Origin: Thalassobius vesicularis | Lineage (GTDB): Bacteria > Pseudomonadota > Alphaproteobacteria > Rhodobacterales > Rhodobacteraceae | Assembly (NCBI RefSeq): GCF_004799325.1 | Contig: NZ_SSMD01000002.1 | Coordinates: 248,001-312,000, forward strand | Length of the DNA stretch: 64,000 nt | Direction of reading: 5' to 3' | In this document: positions 1 through 10,704 of the stretch, one piece after another | Layout of the letters: each line of letters starts with the position of its first letter | Position numbering within the stretch: the stretch's first letter is position 1 | Made by a program: the position numbers and the translations under genes | Notes under the pieces: model-generated | Databases searched by the model: none | Told to the model about the DNA's origin: nothing | The model's input: the letters and a program-made list of their open reading frames with translations, nothing else

Positions 1-1824
<1,824 letters not shown>

Positions 1825-1980
1825 GGTCTGGTCCTCTTGTCTTATCCGCCCGTCCGGACGGCAATTCTGGATTTTGTCTGGGGGCGGACGCCGCACCGCA
1901 TGTGCGACGCGCTGCCCCAATCGTTTTTCACAGTCGCAATCGCCGCCGGGCTTCCTATATGTTCACCGATAGGAGGCCCC

Positions 1981-2424
1981 ATGATCGCGCGACTACTACT
2001 TGGAATCGCTTTGGTTTTCGCTGTCCCCGCCGCGGCGCAGGACACGGCTGAACCGCCCGCCCTTGCCGTGCTGGACAGTGCCCAGATCACGCCCGAGGAA
2101 TTTCTCTGGACGGCGCGGCCCATCGTCGTGTTCGCCGACAGCCCTGCCGATCCCCGCTTTGCCGAGCAGCTGCGCTTTCTGGAAACCGACGCCACCGGCC
2201 TGATCGCCCGCGACGTGGTGATCGTGGTGGACACGGTGCCCAGCCCCAAATCGGCCTGGAGAGACGCGCTGCGCCCGCGCGGCTTTGCGCTGGTGCTGAT
2301 CGACAAGGACGGCCAGGTGAAACTGCGCAAACCCGCCCCCTGGACGGTGCGCGAGATCACCCGCTCGATCGACAAGTGGCCCACCCGGCAGCAGGAAATC
2401 CGCGAAACGCTGGGCAAGGAATGA
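1981..2424 (+). CDS. DUF4174 domain secreted protein
   Basis: A 147-residue protein with an N-terminal signal peptide (hydrophobic residues 4-17, cleavage near AAAQD) followed by one DUF4174 domain, a small thioredoxin-like fold of unknown function. Visible family features are the stretch RPIVVFADSPADPRF and, near the end, the strand FALVLIDKDGQVKLRK followed by the helix TVREITRSIDKWPTRQQEI. The start at 1981 is preceded by AGGAGG at 1971-1976. It is divergent from mcm and convergent with pccA. Expected in the periplasm. The role is unknown. Confidence 0.85.
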   Translation: MIARLLLGIALVFAVPAAAQDTAEPPALAVLDSAQITPEEFLWTARPIVVFADSPADPRFAEQLRFLETDATGLIARDVVIVVDTVPSPKSAWRDALRPRGFALVLIDKDGQVKLRKPAPWTVREITRSIDKWPTRQQEIRETLGKE

Positions 2425-2488
2425 TCGCGCCACATCGCCCGCGCCGATCCCCCGAAGGGGACCGGGCCGGGCATGTGATATGGCGCGA
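2425..2488. terminator. Stem-loop between convergent DUF4174 gene and pccA
   Basis: TCGCGCCA at 2425-2432 pairs with TGGCGCGA at 2481-2488, and CACAT/ATGTG lies just inside, leaving a long GC-rich loop with a further small hairpin. It starts right after the stop of the plus-strand gene and ends 15 bases before the stop of pccA. No T-run follows, so this is a candidate bidirectional 3'-end structure rather than a classical terminator. Confidence 0.4.
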
Positions 2489-2502
2489 CCCAGGTCATCC
2501 GA

Positions 2503-4551
2503 TCACTCGAATTCCATGATCACTTCGTCGACCGCCAGGCTGGCGCCCGGGGCGGCGTTGATCTTGGACACGATGCCCTTCTTCTCGGCGCGCAGGATGT
2601 TTTCCATCTTCATCGCCTCGATGGTGCACAGGGCCTGGCCTTCTTGCACTTCTTCGCCTTCCTCGACGTTGATCTTTACCACCTGACCCGGCATCGGGCA
2701 CAGCAGCAGCTTCGAGGTGTCGGGCGGCAGTTTCTCCGGCATCAGCTTGGCCAGTTCAGCCTGACGCGGGGTGCGCACATGCACCTTCAGGTCCGCGCCA
2801 CGGCTGCGGATGCGGAACCCGCCCGAGATTTTGCCGACCTTCAGAACCAGACCGTCGGTGCCTTCGATCGCGATCTGCGCCAGGCTGTCGCCCGGGGTCC
2901 AGTCGCTGGCGACACGCAGCGCGCTGCCGTCGTCAAAGGTCACGGTCGACCCGTCGTGATCCGCCTTGATGGTCACCGGATAATCCTGCCCCTGCAGCGA
3001 CACGACCCACTCGGTGCCGACGCGGCGCTCGTGGTTGTCCATGCGGCCCGACACGCGGGTGCGGCGGATTTCGGCAACCCGGTGCATCGCCGCAGCCGAG
3101 GCCGCGATCTTGCGCAGGGTGTCCTCGGGCAGGGTGACGCCCTCGAAGCCCTCGGGATATTCCTCGGCGATGAACGCCGTGGTCATGTCGCCCGAGACGA
3201 ATTTCGGGTGGTCCATCACGGCCGCCAGGAACGGCAGGTTGTGACCGATGCCTTCGACCTCAAAGCTGTCCAGCGCGACGCGCATCGCTTCGATCGCTTC
3301 GGCGCGGGTCGGGGCCCAGGTGCACAGCTTGGCGATCATCGGGTCGTAGTACATGCTGATCTCGCCACCGTCATAGACGCCGGTGTCGTTACGCACGGCG
3401 GTCGCACCCGACGGTGCCTCGCCCTGCCACTTGCCGTTGACCAGCAGCGGACCGGCGGCCACTTCGGCCGGCGGGTTGTACTTGGTCAGACGACCGATCG
3501 AGGGCAGGAAGCCGCGATACGGGTCTTCTGCGTACAGACGGTTTTCAATCGCCCAGCCGGTCAGTTTCACATCGTCCTGGGTGATGCTCAGCGGCTCGCC
3601 ATTGGCGACGCGGATCATCTGCTCCACCAGATCGACGCCGGTGATCAGCTCGGTGACCGGGTGTTCCACCTGCAGACGGGTGTTCATTTCCAGGAAGTAG
3701 AAGTTCTTGGCCCCGTCGACGATGAATTCCACGGTGCCGGCGCTGGCATAGCCCACGGCCTTGGCCAGTGCGACAGCCTGTTCGCCCATCGCCTTGCGGG
3801 TGGCTTCGTCCAGGAAGGGGCTCGGTGCCTCTTCGACGACCTTCTGGTTCCGGCGCTGGATCGAGCATTCACGCTCGCCCAGGTACACGCCGTTGCCGTG
3901 GGTGTCGCACAGCACCTGAATTTCGATGTGGCGCGGCTGCGTCACGAATTTCTCGATGAAAATGCGGTCATCGCCAAAGCTGTTCGCAGCTTCGTTCTTG
4001 GACGACTGGAAACCCTCGCGCGCTTCGGTGTCGTTCCATGCGATCCGCATGCCCTTACCGCCGCCGCCGGCCGACGCCTTGATCATCACCGGATAGCCGA
4101 TCTCGTTCGAGATCTTCACCGCCTCGTCCGCGTCCGCGATCAGGCCCATGTAGCCCGGAACCGTCGAAACGCCCGCTTCCTGAGCGATCTTCTTCGAGGT
4201 GATCTTGTCGCCCATCGCCTCGATCGCGCCCACCGGCGGGCCGACGAAGATGACGTTCTCGGCGGCCAGCGCCTCGGCGAACTTGCTGTTTTCCGACAGG
4301 AAGCCATAGCCCGGGTGCACGGCCTGCGCGCCGGTCTTGCGGATCGCGTCCATGACCTTGTCGATCACGATATAGGACTGGTTGGCGGGCGGCGGGCCGA
4401 TATGCACGGCCTCGTCGGCCATCTGCACGTGCAGCGCCTGCTTGTCCGCATCCGAGTAGATGGCCACCGTCTGGATACCCATCTTCCGGGCGGTCTTGAT
4501 CACCCGGCAGGCGATCTCGCCCCGGTTCGCAATCAGGATCTTATTGAACAT
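2503..4551 (-). CDS. pccA: Propionyl-CoA carboxylase alpha subunit (biotin carboxylase + BCCP)
   Basis: A 682-residue subunit that carboxylates biotin with ATP and bicarbonate; PccB then transfers CO2 to propionyl-CoA. Domain order: biotin carboxylase N-domain from residue 1 (MFNKILIANRGEIACR), ATP-grasp with GGGGKG at 162-167, biotin carboxylase C-domain, the PCC-specific BT linker, and a C-terminal biotinyl domain with EAMKMEN; the biotinylated lysine is about K648. The start at 4551 was chosen because the family begins at MFNKILIANRGEI and GGAAGGGA lies just upstream; an in-frame upstream extension looks non-coding. Length is typical. Confidence 0.97.
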   Translation of the reverse strand: MFNKILIANRGEIACRVIKTARKMGIQTVAIYSDADKQALHVQMADEAVHIGPPPANQSYIVIDKVMDAIRKTGAQAVHPGYGFLSENSKFAEALAAENVIFVGPPVGAIEAMGDKITSKKIAQEAGVSTVPGYMGLIADADEAVKISNEIGYPVMIKASAGGGGKGMRIAWNDTEAREGFQSSKNEAANSFGDDRIFIEKFVTQPRHIEIQVLCDTHGNGVYLGERECSIQRRNQKVVEEAPSPFLDEATRKAMGEQAVALAKAVGYASAGTVEFIVDGAKNFYFLEMNTRLQVEHPVTELITGVDLVEQMIRVANGEPLSITQDDVKLTGWAIENRLYAEDPYRGFLPSIGRLTKYNPPAEVAAGPLLVNGKWQGEAPSGATAVRNDTGVYDGGEISMYYDPMIAKLCTWAPTRAEAIEAMRVALDSFEVEGIGHNLPFLAAVMDHPKFVSGDMTTAFIAEEYPEGFEGVTLPEDTLRKIAASAAAMHRVAEIRRTRVSGRMDNHERRVGTEWVVSLQGQDYPVTIKADHDGSTVTFDDGSALRVASDWTPGDSLAQIAIEGTDGLVLKVGKISGGFRIRSRGADLKVHVRTPRQAELAKLMPEKLPPDTSKLLLCPMPGQVVKINVEEGEEVQEGQALCTIEAMKMENILRAEKKGIVSKINAAPGASLAVDEVIMEFE

Positions 4552-4965
4552 TTCTCGTCCCTTCCGGTCTTGGCCGCGGGCCCACGCCCCCGGCAATGGC
4601 AACAAAAAACCCACCCCGGCCCGCGGCCGGAATGGGTTTCGCAGTCAGATCCGGCGCAGCGGCCGGCACGTCACGCTCAGCAGCGCGACGGGTATTGGTT
4701 GCGACGGGCGATGTGCTCCGCCCTGCCCGGATTCCTGTAGCGGAATCAGGCAAAAAAACGGGCGGGCGGCTTATCTGCAAGCCACGCCGCCCTACAGGGG
4801 AAGGGTAACGGTAAAGACATTGCGTCCCGGCCTGCTCATCCCAGGCCGCCACTACGGTTTTCACGCTGGCGCAGGACGCGGCCCGTGCCAAGCACGCAAA
4901 TGCGCCGTCAGCGGCATAAGCCGCTTCCTGCTCAAATCGCGTTGCCTTGCGCAAAAACATGCCGA
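4552..4965. other. 414-bp gap upstream of pccA
   Basis: No convincing gene. A minus-strand frame starting near 4960 (MFLRKATRFEQEAAYAADG) stays open into pccA, but it crosses a terminator hairpin and has no recognisable domain, so it is not annotated. A 15-codon minus-strand ORF with TAG at 4792-4794 ends exactly at the hairpin. The proximal 200 bases presumably hold the pccA promoter and leader. Confidence 0.5.
4751..4793 (-). terminator. Rho-independent terminator for the gene set upstream of pccA
   Basis: Read on the minus strand, GGGCGGC (4792-4786) pairs with GCCGCCC (4770-4764) around a 15-base loop, followed by GCCCG and seven Ts (4758-4752). It lies 170 bases beyond the stop of the 137-residue gene at 4966 and would separate that transcript from pccA. 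Confidence 0.6.
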
Positions 4966-5379
4966 TCACCAATCCTCGTCTTCTTCGTCGTCGAATTCGT
5001 CGTCCCAGTCGTCTTCCTCGGCCCAGGGTTCATCCTCCTGGAACGCCTCGGGGAACGAGGCCCGCGCCACCGGTTCGTTGATGACCAGCATCGACTCATA
5101 GCTCTTGGGGTCAAACGGGTCGTCAACGGCGACGACCTCGCGCCCGAACAGCCAGCTCAGGCGCCCGGCATCCAGGTTGCCCCGCTCGAACGGCTCGGTG
5201 CCGAAATATTCCCAAAGCGCGGACATGAAGGCCAGATCGGCCCGCCGGTCCACGGCCTTGCGGTCGCGATAGCGTTCGCGCTTGATCAGCGGCGTCACGC
5301 CCTTGGGGTTGGCGCGGCGAATGACGAACTGGAAATCTGTCCCGGGCATCCGTCCGGGGAATCCACGGTGCTTCAGCAT
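4966..5379 (-). CDS. Hypothetical protein with highly acidic C-terminus
   Basis: A 137-residue protein that I do not recognise by function. The N-terminal half is basic (GFPGRMPGTDFQFVIRRANPKG, then KRERYRDRKAVDRRADLAF), the middle contains WEYFGTEPFERGNLDAGRL, and the last 25 residues are almost entirely D, E and W (ending DEEDEDW). No signal peptide or membrane segment. The start at 5379 has GGAGG seven bases upstream. It is one of three small genes between pccB and pccA on the same strand. The acidic tail suggests contact with a basic or nucleic-acid-binding partner, but that is inference. Confidence 0.75.
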   Translation of the reverse strand: MLKHRGFPGRMPGTDFQFVIRRANPKGVTPLIKRERYRDRKAVDRRADLAFMSALWEYFGTEPFERGNLDAGRLSWLFGREVVAVDDPFDPKSYESMLVINEPVARASFPEAFQEDEPWAEEDDWDDEFDDEEDEDW

Positions 5380-5443
5380 GAAAAGCCTCCTCGATTGGCG
5401 TGGCGATCACCCTGAATGAACGAAGCAGCGGCGAAGGGCAACA

Positions 5444-5851
5444 TCAGAACCCCTCCCACTTGCATTGGGCGTTCTCGATCTGGAACGCCTCGAAGAACTG
5501 CACGACCGACGGGTCGGATTCCCCGAACTCCAGCGGCTTGGACGCCAGCGAGATCACGACCTGCCCCACGTCCTGCTGTTCGCGCGCAAGATACGGCAGC
5601 GCATAGCCCGTGCACAGCGCAGCAAAGTCCTCCTCGACGCGGGCAAAAGCCACGCCCTCGGCCAGCGCCGGCGCAACAAAACGGAACCGCCCTACGCGCA
5701 GGCCATCGGGCTGCGTATCGACGAAAAATTCCTGCAATTTCAGATGCAAACCCGAGGGCACGGCGGGGGCCTCCTCTTGCCCCGCAGCCGTGGCCGCGTT
5801 TACCAAAAGGCATCCCCATAGCGCGGCAAATACCGGATTCGTTCTACCCAT
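5444..5851 (-). CDS. DUF6497 family exported protein
   Basis: A 135-residue protein with a signal peptide (FAALWGCLLVNAATAAGQ, about residues 8-25) and a domain resembling the alphaproteobacterial DUF6497 family (LKLQEFFVDTQPDGLRVGRFRFVAP, ending in CKWEGF). Two cysteines in the mature part could form a disulfide. The start at 5851 has GGGGGA eight bases upstream; an in-frame ATG at 5869 is less well placed. The start codon overlaps the stop of the preceding gene by 8 bases, implying translational coupling. Periplasmic location is expected; function unknown. Confidence 0.75.
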   Translation of the reverse strand: MGRTNPVFAALWGCLLVNAATAAGQEEAPAVPSGLHLKLQEFFVDTQPDGLRVGRFRFVAPALAEGVAFARVEEDFAALCTGYALPYLAREQQDVGQVVISLASKPLEFGESDPSVVQFFEAFQIENAQCKWEGF

Positions 5852-6194
5852 AGCAGAATCCCCCAGCATACGCCACCCACCGGATACGATTATTCCGATC
5901 CGACAGCACTTCGCGCAACTTTTCTTCGGCCTTCGCCTTTGGGAAAGCCCCATCAACCTGACCGCCCGCCGTCACGCGCAGCGTCTCGCCCACAGGCTCG
6001 ACCCGCACCGCCGGGGAAAACCCGCGCAGCCCCTGCAAGGCGCGCCACATGTCCTGACGCACCTGCCGAGCCAGACGGTGCCGCCCGCAACGCGGCATCT
6101 CGGCCTCGACCGCCAGATCGAAGCGCACAGGCAGGCGCCGCGCCAAAACCAGCGCGCCGTCCTCGTCCTGAAAATGCCACGTCGACCGGCTCAC
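5844..6194 (-). CDS. Conserved hypothetical protein downstream of pccB
   Basis: A 116-residue soluble protein without a recognised domain. It begins with GTG at 6194 (VSRSTWHFQDEDGALVLARR), preceded by GGAGAGGGCGG, and shows CGRHRLARQVRQDMWRALQ and a C-terminal DRNNRIRWVAYAGG. It overlaps the next gene by 8 bases and follows pccB by about 100 bases, so it may be cotranscribed with the carboxylase. The pattern of short strands followed by an arginine-rich helix gives no functional clue. Alternative upstream starts run into the intergenic repeat and were rejected. Confidence 0.7.
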   Translation of the reverse strand: MSRSTWHFQDEDGALVLARRLPVRFDLAVEAEMPRCGRHRLARQVRQDMWRALQGLRGFSPAVRVEPVGETLRVTAGGQVDGAFPKAKAEEKLREVLSDRNNRIRWVAYAGGFCYG

Positions 6195-6227
6195 GTCCGC
6201 CCTCTCCCGCCCGCGCCTCCGCGCCTG

Positions 6228-6281
6228 GCTTCTTTCTGATCCAAATACTCCCGGGGGGTGTGGGGGGCCGGCAGCCCCCCA
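6228..6281 (-). repeat. Dispersed 3'-end element, copy 1 (downstream of pccB)
   Basis: On the minus strand, just after the pccB stop, a hairpin of seven base pairs (6262-6268 with 6274-6280) is followed by CCCCGGGAGTATTTGGATC and AGAAAGAAGC ending at 6228. The same hairpin plus tail arrangement recurs at six other places in the window. The position after a stop codon suggests a terminator or 3'-end stabiliser. Confidence 0.75.
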
Positions 6282-6295
6282 CTGCACCATCCGCC

Positions 6296-7828
6296 TTACA
6301 GCGGGATGTTGTCGTGCTTCTTCCAGGGGTTCTTCAGCGACTTGCCCCGCAGCGAGGCAAACGCACGGCTTACCCGGCGACGGGTCGAGTGCGGCATGAT
6401 CACCTCGTCGATAAAGCCCCGCTCTGCCGCCACGAAGGGGTTGGCGAAACGGTCTTCATAGTCCTTGGTGTGCTGCGCGATCTTCTCGGCATCGCCCAGG
6501 TCGCCACGATGGATGATCTCGGTGGCGCCCTTGGCACCCATCACCGCGATTTCCGCCGTCGGCCAGGCATAGTTGAAGTCGCCACGCAGGTGCTTGGACG
6601 CCATCACGTCATAGGCCCCGCCGTATGCTTTCCGGGTGATCACGGTCACTTTGGGAACGGTCGCTTCGCCATAGGCGAACAGCAGCTTCGCGCCGTGCTT
6701 GATGACGCCGCCGTATTCCTGGCTGGTTCCCGGCAGGAAGCCCGGAACGTCGACCAGCGTCAGGATCGGGATCTCGAACGCATCGCAGAAGCGCACGAAA
6801 CGCGCGGCCTTGCGCGAGCTGTCGATGTCCAGACAGCCGGCCAGCACCATCGGCTGGTTCGCCACGACACCCACGGTCTGGCCTTCCATGCGGATGAAGC
6901 CGGTGATGATGTTCTTGGCGTAATCCTGCTGGATTTCGTAGAAATCACCCTCGTCCGCGATCTTCAGGATCAGTTCCTTCATATCGTAGGGGGTGTTGGC
7001 GTTTTCGGGGATCAGCGTGTCCAGCGACGCCTCGACGCGGCCGGGCTCGTCAAAGAACGGGCGCACGGGCGGCTTCTGGCGGTTGTTCAGCGGCAGGAAG
7101 TCGACCAGGCGGCGGACTTCGGCCAGCGCCTCGACGTCGTTCTCAAACGCGCCATCCGCGACCGAGGATTTCTTGGTGTGGGTGCATGCGCCCCCCAGTT
7201 CCTCGGCGGTCACGACTTCGTTCGTCACGGTTTTCACGACGTCCGGGCCGGTCACGAACATGTACGAACTGTCCTTCACCATGAAGATGAAGTCGGTCAT
7301 CGCGGGCGAATACACGGCGCCACCGGCGCACGGGCCCATGATCACCGAAATCTGCGGCACCACGCCCGAGGCCATGATGTTGCGCTGGAACACTTCGGCA
7401 TAGCCAGCCAGCGAGGCAACGCCTTCCTGGATTCGAGCACCACCCGAGTCGTTCAGACCAATCACAGGCGCGCCGTTCTGCATCGCCATGTCCATGATCT
7501 TGCAGATTTTCTGGGCGTGGGTTTCCGACAGCGAGCCGCCGAACACGGTGAAATCCTGGCTGAACACATAGACCATGCGGCCGTTGATCGTGCCCCAGCC
7601 GGTCACGACACCGTCACCTGCAGGCTTTTGTTTTTCCATACCAAAATCGGTGCAGCGGTGCGACACGAACATGTCGAACTCTTCGAACGAGCCCTCGTCC
7701 AGCAGCAATTCGATGCGTTCACGCGCGGTCAGCTTGCCTTTGGCGTGCTGGCTGTCGATGCGCTTTTGTCCTCCGCCCAGACGGGCGTTGGCGCGGCGGC
7801 CTTCCAGTTCCTGGAGGATATCTTTCAT
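6296..7828 (-). CDS. pccB: Propionyl-CoA carboxylase beta subunit (carboxyltransferase)
   Basis: A 510-residue carboxyltransferase that moves CO2 from carboxybiotin on PccA to propionyl-CoA, giving (S)-methylmalonyl-CoA. The acyl-CoA carboxylase beta fold is clear: [19 protein letters not shown] near residue 35, the oxyanion-hole stretch [33 protein letters not shown] and the glycine-rich [11 protein letters not shown] in the C-terminal half. The start at 7828 ([20 protein letters not shown]) is typical of the family and preceded by GGGGAA; an upstream ATG would run through the operator region. Divergent from an MFS gene and close to pccR, its likely regulator. Confidence 0.97.
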   Translation of the reverse strand: MKDILQELEGRRANARLGGGQKRIDSQHAKGKLTARERIELLLDEGSFEEFDMFVSHRCTDFGMEKQKPAGDGVVTGWGTINGRMVYVFSQDFTVFGGSLSETHAQKICKIMDMAMQNGAPVIGLNDSGGARIQEGVASLAGYAEVFQRNIMASGVVPQISVIMGPCAGGAVYSPAMTDFIFMVKDSSYMFVTGPDVVKTVTNEVVTAEELGGACTHTKKSSVADGAFENDVEALAEVRRLVDFLPLNNRQKPPVRPFFDEPGRVEASLDTLIPENANTPYDMKELILKIADEGDFYEIQQDYAKNIITGFIRMEGQTVGVVANQPMVLAGCLDIDSSRKAARFVRFCDAFEIPILTLVDVPGFLPGTSQEYGGVIKHGAKLLFAYGEATVPKVTVITRKAYGGAYDVMASKHLRGDFNYAWPTAEIAVMGAKGATEIIHRGDLGDAEKIAQHTKDYEDRFANPFVAAERGFIDEVIMPHSTRRRVSRAFASLRGKSLKNPWKKHDNIPL

Positions 7829-7892
7829 GGCATTCCCCTTCTGAATTGCCACGGGTATAAGGCGAGTACTGCGAAGCTCAAAGCAGATTTCG

Positions 7893-7908
7893 GCAAATTT
7901 GCAAAGAT
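7893..7908. promoter_or_regulatory. Putative PccR operator upstream of pccB
   Basis: The 16 bases at 7893-7908 contain the palindrome TTTGCAAA (7898-7905) within GCAAATTTGC and are identical to 9255-9270 upstream of pccR. Degenerate half-sites flank it (TTTCGGCAAA at 7888-7897, TTTGGCAA at 7908-7915). PccR of Rhodobacter sphaeroides is reported to bind paired TTTGCAAA sequences near pccB. The site is 65-80 bases upstream of the pccB start and could also affect the divergent MFS gene. Confidence 0.7.
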
Positions 7909-8019
7909 TTGGCAACGCAATGTTGGATAACTGCAAATGTGCGAATTACCGTTACGTCAAAACCCATGCTGCAGCGCCAAGAGTGGACAAGCTGTCGCAC
8001 CAGCCCTACCCATTCGCAT

Positions 8020-9234
8020 ATGAACAAAAAACCCGCCGCCCGCTATTTGAACCGGGCCACCCCACCCCATCTGTCGACCCTGATCCTGCTGGCGGGAATC
8101 TCGGCGCTGGCGATGAACATGTTCCTGCCGTCGCTGCCGGGCATGGCGCAGTATTTCCAGGTCGATTACGCTTTCATGCAGCTGTCCGTGGCACTGTATC
8201 TGGGCGTGAACGGGGTGATGCAGATCTTTGTGGGGCCGCTGTCTGACAAGTACGGCCGCCGCCCGGTGATCCTGACTGGCGTGGCGATCTTCTGTCTGGC
8301 GACGCTGGGCTGCCTGCTGTCGACCTCGGGCGTGATGTTCATGGTGTTCCGCATGATCCAGGCTGTGATCGCGGTGGCGATGGTGCTGTCGCGCGCGGTG
8401 GTCCGGGACATGGTGCCGCCCGATCAGGCGGCCTCGATGATGGGCTACGTGACCATGGGCATGTCGCTGGTGCCGATGCTGGGCCCCGCCGCGGGCGGGT
8501 ATCTTGAGCATCACTTCGGCTGGCACGCCACCTTCGTCGCCCTTCTGGGGCTGGGCATCCTGCTGTTCCTGCTGGTCTGGTTCGATCTGGGCGAGACCGC
8601 CACGAAGTCCGGCAACACCATCCTCCAGCAGTTCCGCGAATACCCCGAGCTGCTGAAATCCCCGCGGTTCTGGGGCTATTGCATGGCGTCTGCCTTTGGC
8701 TCGGGCGCGTTCTTTGCCTATCTGGGCGGCGCGCCCTTTGTCGGCCTGACGGTCTACGGCCTGACCCCGGACGAGCTGGGCCTCTACTTCGCCGCCCCCG
8801 GCATCGGCTATTTCCTCGGCAATTTCATCTCGGGGCGCTACTCGGCCCGCATCGGGATCAACCGTATGGTCATGACCGGCGCGCTGATCGTTGCCGCCGG
8901 CCTGGTGCTGTCGCTGGCCATCCACCTTGGCGGAGCGGGCTCGGCCCTCAGCTTTTTCGGCTGCATGGTCTTTGTCGGCCTTGGCAACGGCATGACCATC
9001 CCCAACGCCACCGCCGGGATGCTGTCGGTGCGTCCGCACCTGGCGGGCACTGCCTCGGGGCTGGGGGGCACGATGATGATCGGCGGCGGTGCCGCGCTCT
9101 CGGCCATTGCTGGCGCGATGCTGCAACCCGGCTCGACCGCGCTGCCGCTGCTGTCGCTGATGATGGCGACGGCGGTTCTGTCCGTCATCTCGATCCTGCT
9201 GGTGATCCGGCGCGAGGCAAAGCTGGGTCTGTGA
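8020..9234 (+). CDS. Bcr/CflA family drug-resistance MFS transporter
   Basis: A 404-residue major facilitator with 12 predicted membrane helices. The loop between helices 2 and 3 carries GPLSDKYGRRPV (around residues 68-79), the MFS motif A, and helix 5 shows GPAAGGYLEHHFGWHATF, as in proton-coupled Bcr/CflA drug exporters. The start at 8020 (MNKKPAARYLNRATPPHLS) was chosen because the upstream in-frame extension covers the intergenic operator; a clear Shine-Dalgarno is lacking. It lies between pccB and pccR, so it could be under PccR control, but a link to propionate is only inferred. The substrate is unknown. Confidence 0.88.
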   Translation: MNKKPAARYLNRATPPHLSTLILLAGISALAMNMFLPSLPGMAQYFQVDYAFMQLSVALYLGVNGVMQIFVGPLSDKYGRRPVILTGVAIFCLATLGCLLSTSGVMFMVFRMIQAVIAVAMVLSRAVVRDMVPPDQAASMMGYVTMGMSLVPMLGPAAGGYLEHHFGWHATFVALLGLGILLFLLVWFDLGETATKSGNTILQQFREYPELLKSPRFWGYCMASAFGSGAFFAYLGGAPFVGLTVYGLTPDELGLYFAAPGIGYFLGNFISGRYSARIGINRMVMTGALIVAAGLVLSLAIHLGGAGSALSFFGCMVFVGLGNGMTIPNATAGMLSVRPHLAGTASGLGGTMMIGGGAALSAIAGAMLQPGSTALPLLSLMMATAVLSVISILLVIRREAKLGL

Positions 9235-9254
9235 CCCGCTTCGCCCTTGCCGCC

Positions 9255-9296
9255 GCAAATTTGCAAAGATAGGTTGCCTGAAAACCTGTTTGCAAA
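9255..9296. promoter_or_regulatory. Putative PccR autoregulatory operators
   Basis: Two TTTGCAAA palindromes, at 9260-9267 and 9289-9296, lie in the 60 bases before the pccR start at 9307. The first is within a 16-base sequence identical to the one upstream of pccB. The second ends ten bases from the start codon. Such placement would let the regulator block its own transcription. Half-site spacing (21 bases) differs from the four-base spacing reported for PccR of R. sphaeroides. Confidence 0.7.
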
Positions 9297-9306
9297 AATT
9301 CCTCCG

Positions 9307-10704
9307 ATGGCCACGCAGAAACTTTATGCCGGCGCGAAACTGCGCGAAACCCGCACCCGACTGGGCCTGACGCAAAAGGAATTCGCGTCCAAACTGGGCG
9401 TTTCGCTGCCCTATCTGAACCAGATGGAGAATAACAACCGCCCCGTCAGCACCACCGTCGTGCTGTCGCTGGCGCAAGAATTCGGCTTTGACGTGACCGA
9501 GCTCAGCACCGGCGATTCCGAACGTCTGGTCTCGGACATGCGCGAGGCGATGGCCGACCCCGTTTTTGCCGATGCCGCCCCGCCGCTGGCCGATCTGCGC
9601 CTGACCGCCTCGAATGCGCCCGCGCTGGCCCGCGCCTTTCTGGACCTGCACCGCGCCTACCGGCAGACCCACGAACGCCTTGCCTCGCTGGACGAGGCCC
9701 TGGGCCGCGAAGACAGCCGCACCCAGCCCTCGCCCTGGGACGAGGTGCGCGACTTCTTCCACTATTGCGACAACTACATCGACGCCGTCGACCGCGCGGC
9801 CGAGCATTTCGCCCAAGGTGCGGGCGAGGCCGGCATCCGCCAGCATGCCCTGCACACCCTGCGCGCCGCCGGCATCAGCGTCCAGCTGGCCGAAACCGCC
9901 CCCACCCGCCATTTCGACCGCGACAAGCGCACGCTGACCATCTCCAGCCACGCCTCGCCGCAAACGCAGACCTTTCAGCTGCTGCTGCAGATCGCCCTGC
10001 TGCATCAGGACAAACTGCTCGAGGCGACGCTGGACCTCGCCCGCTTCCAGTCCGAGGAAGCCCGCGCCATCGCCAAGATCGGTCTGGCCAACTACTTCGC
10101 CGGGGCCGCGCAAATGCCCTATGGCCGCTTCCTCAAGGCCGCGCAGGACACCCGCCACGATCTAGAGCTTCTGGCCCACCGCTTCGGCGCGTCCATCGAA
10201 CAGGTCGCCCACCGCCTGTCGACCCTGCAACGGCCCAGCTCCAAGGGCATCCCGTTCTTCTTCGTCCGCGTCGATCAGGCCGGCACCATCACCAAGCGCC
10301 ACTCGGCCACCCGCCTGCAATTCGCCCGCTTCGGCGGTGCCTGCCCGCTGTGGAACGTGCACCAGGCCTTTGAAACCCCCGGCCGTTTCCTGCGCCAACT
10401 GGCCGAAACCCCGGACGGCGTGCGCTATATCAGCCTCGCCCGCGACGTCTCGAAACCCGGCGGCAGCTTCGGCGCGCCCGTGCGCCGTTTCGCCATCTCG
10501 CTGGGCTGCGAGGTCCGCCACGCCGCCGATCTGGTCTATGCCGACGATCTGGACGTCTCGAACCCGCGCGCCTACGAACCCATCGGCATCTCCTGCCGCA
10601 TCTGTGAACGCAAGCAGTGCCACCAGCGCTCCGTCCCGCCGCTGGAGCGCCGCCTGACCATCGACACCGACGAACGCGGTGTGCTGCCCTACCGGGTCGA
10701 CTGA
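9307..10704 (+). CDS. pccR: Short-chain acyl-CoA responsive regulator, PccR/ScfR family
   Basis: A 465-residue transcription factor: an N-terminal XRE-type helix-turn-helix (residues about 9-65, LGLTQKEFASKLGVSLPYLNQ), a helical ligand-sensing middle (the IrrE-like/DUF2083 region) and a C-terminal cysteine cluster CRICERKQC at about 430-438, a likely metal site. Members include PccR (propionyl-CoA), RamB and PrpC regulators. Proximity to pccB and shared TTTGCAAA operators support the PccR assignment. The start at 9307 fits family starts (MATQKLYAGAKLRETR) but lacks a Shine-Dalgarno and may be leaderless. Its TGA overlaps the next ATG by one base. Confidence 0.92.
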   Translation: MATQKLYAGAKLRETRTRLGLTQKEFASKLGVSLPYLNQMENNNRPVSTTVVLSLAQEFGFDVTELSTGDSERLVSDMREAMADPVFADAAPPLADLRLTASNAPALARAFLDLHRAYRQTHERLASLDEALGREDSRTQPSPWDEVRDFFHYCDNYIDAVDRAAEHFAQGAGEAGIRQHALHTLRAAGISVQLAETAPTRHFDRDKRTLTISSHASPQTQTFQLLLQIALLHQDKLLEATLDLARFQSEEARAIAKIGLANYFAGAAQMPYGRFLKAAQDTRHDLELLAHRFGASIEQVAHRLSTLQRPSSKGIPFFFVRVDQAGTITKRHSATRLQFARFGGACPLWNVHQAFETPGRFLRQLAETPDGVRYISLARDVSKPGGSFGAPVRRFAISLGCEVRHAADLVYADDLDVSNPRAYEPIGISCRICERKQCHQRSVPPLERRLTIDTDERGVLPYRVD

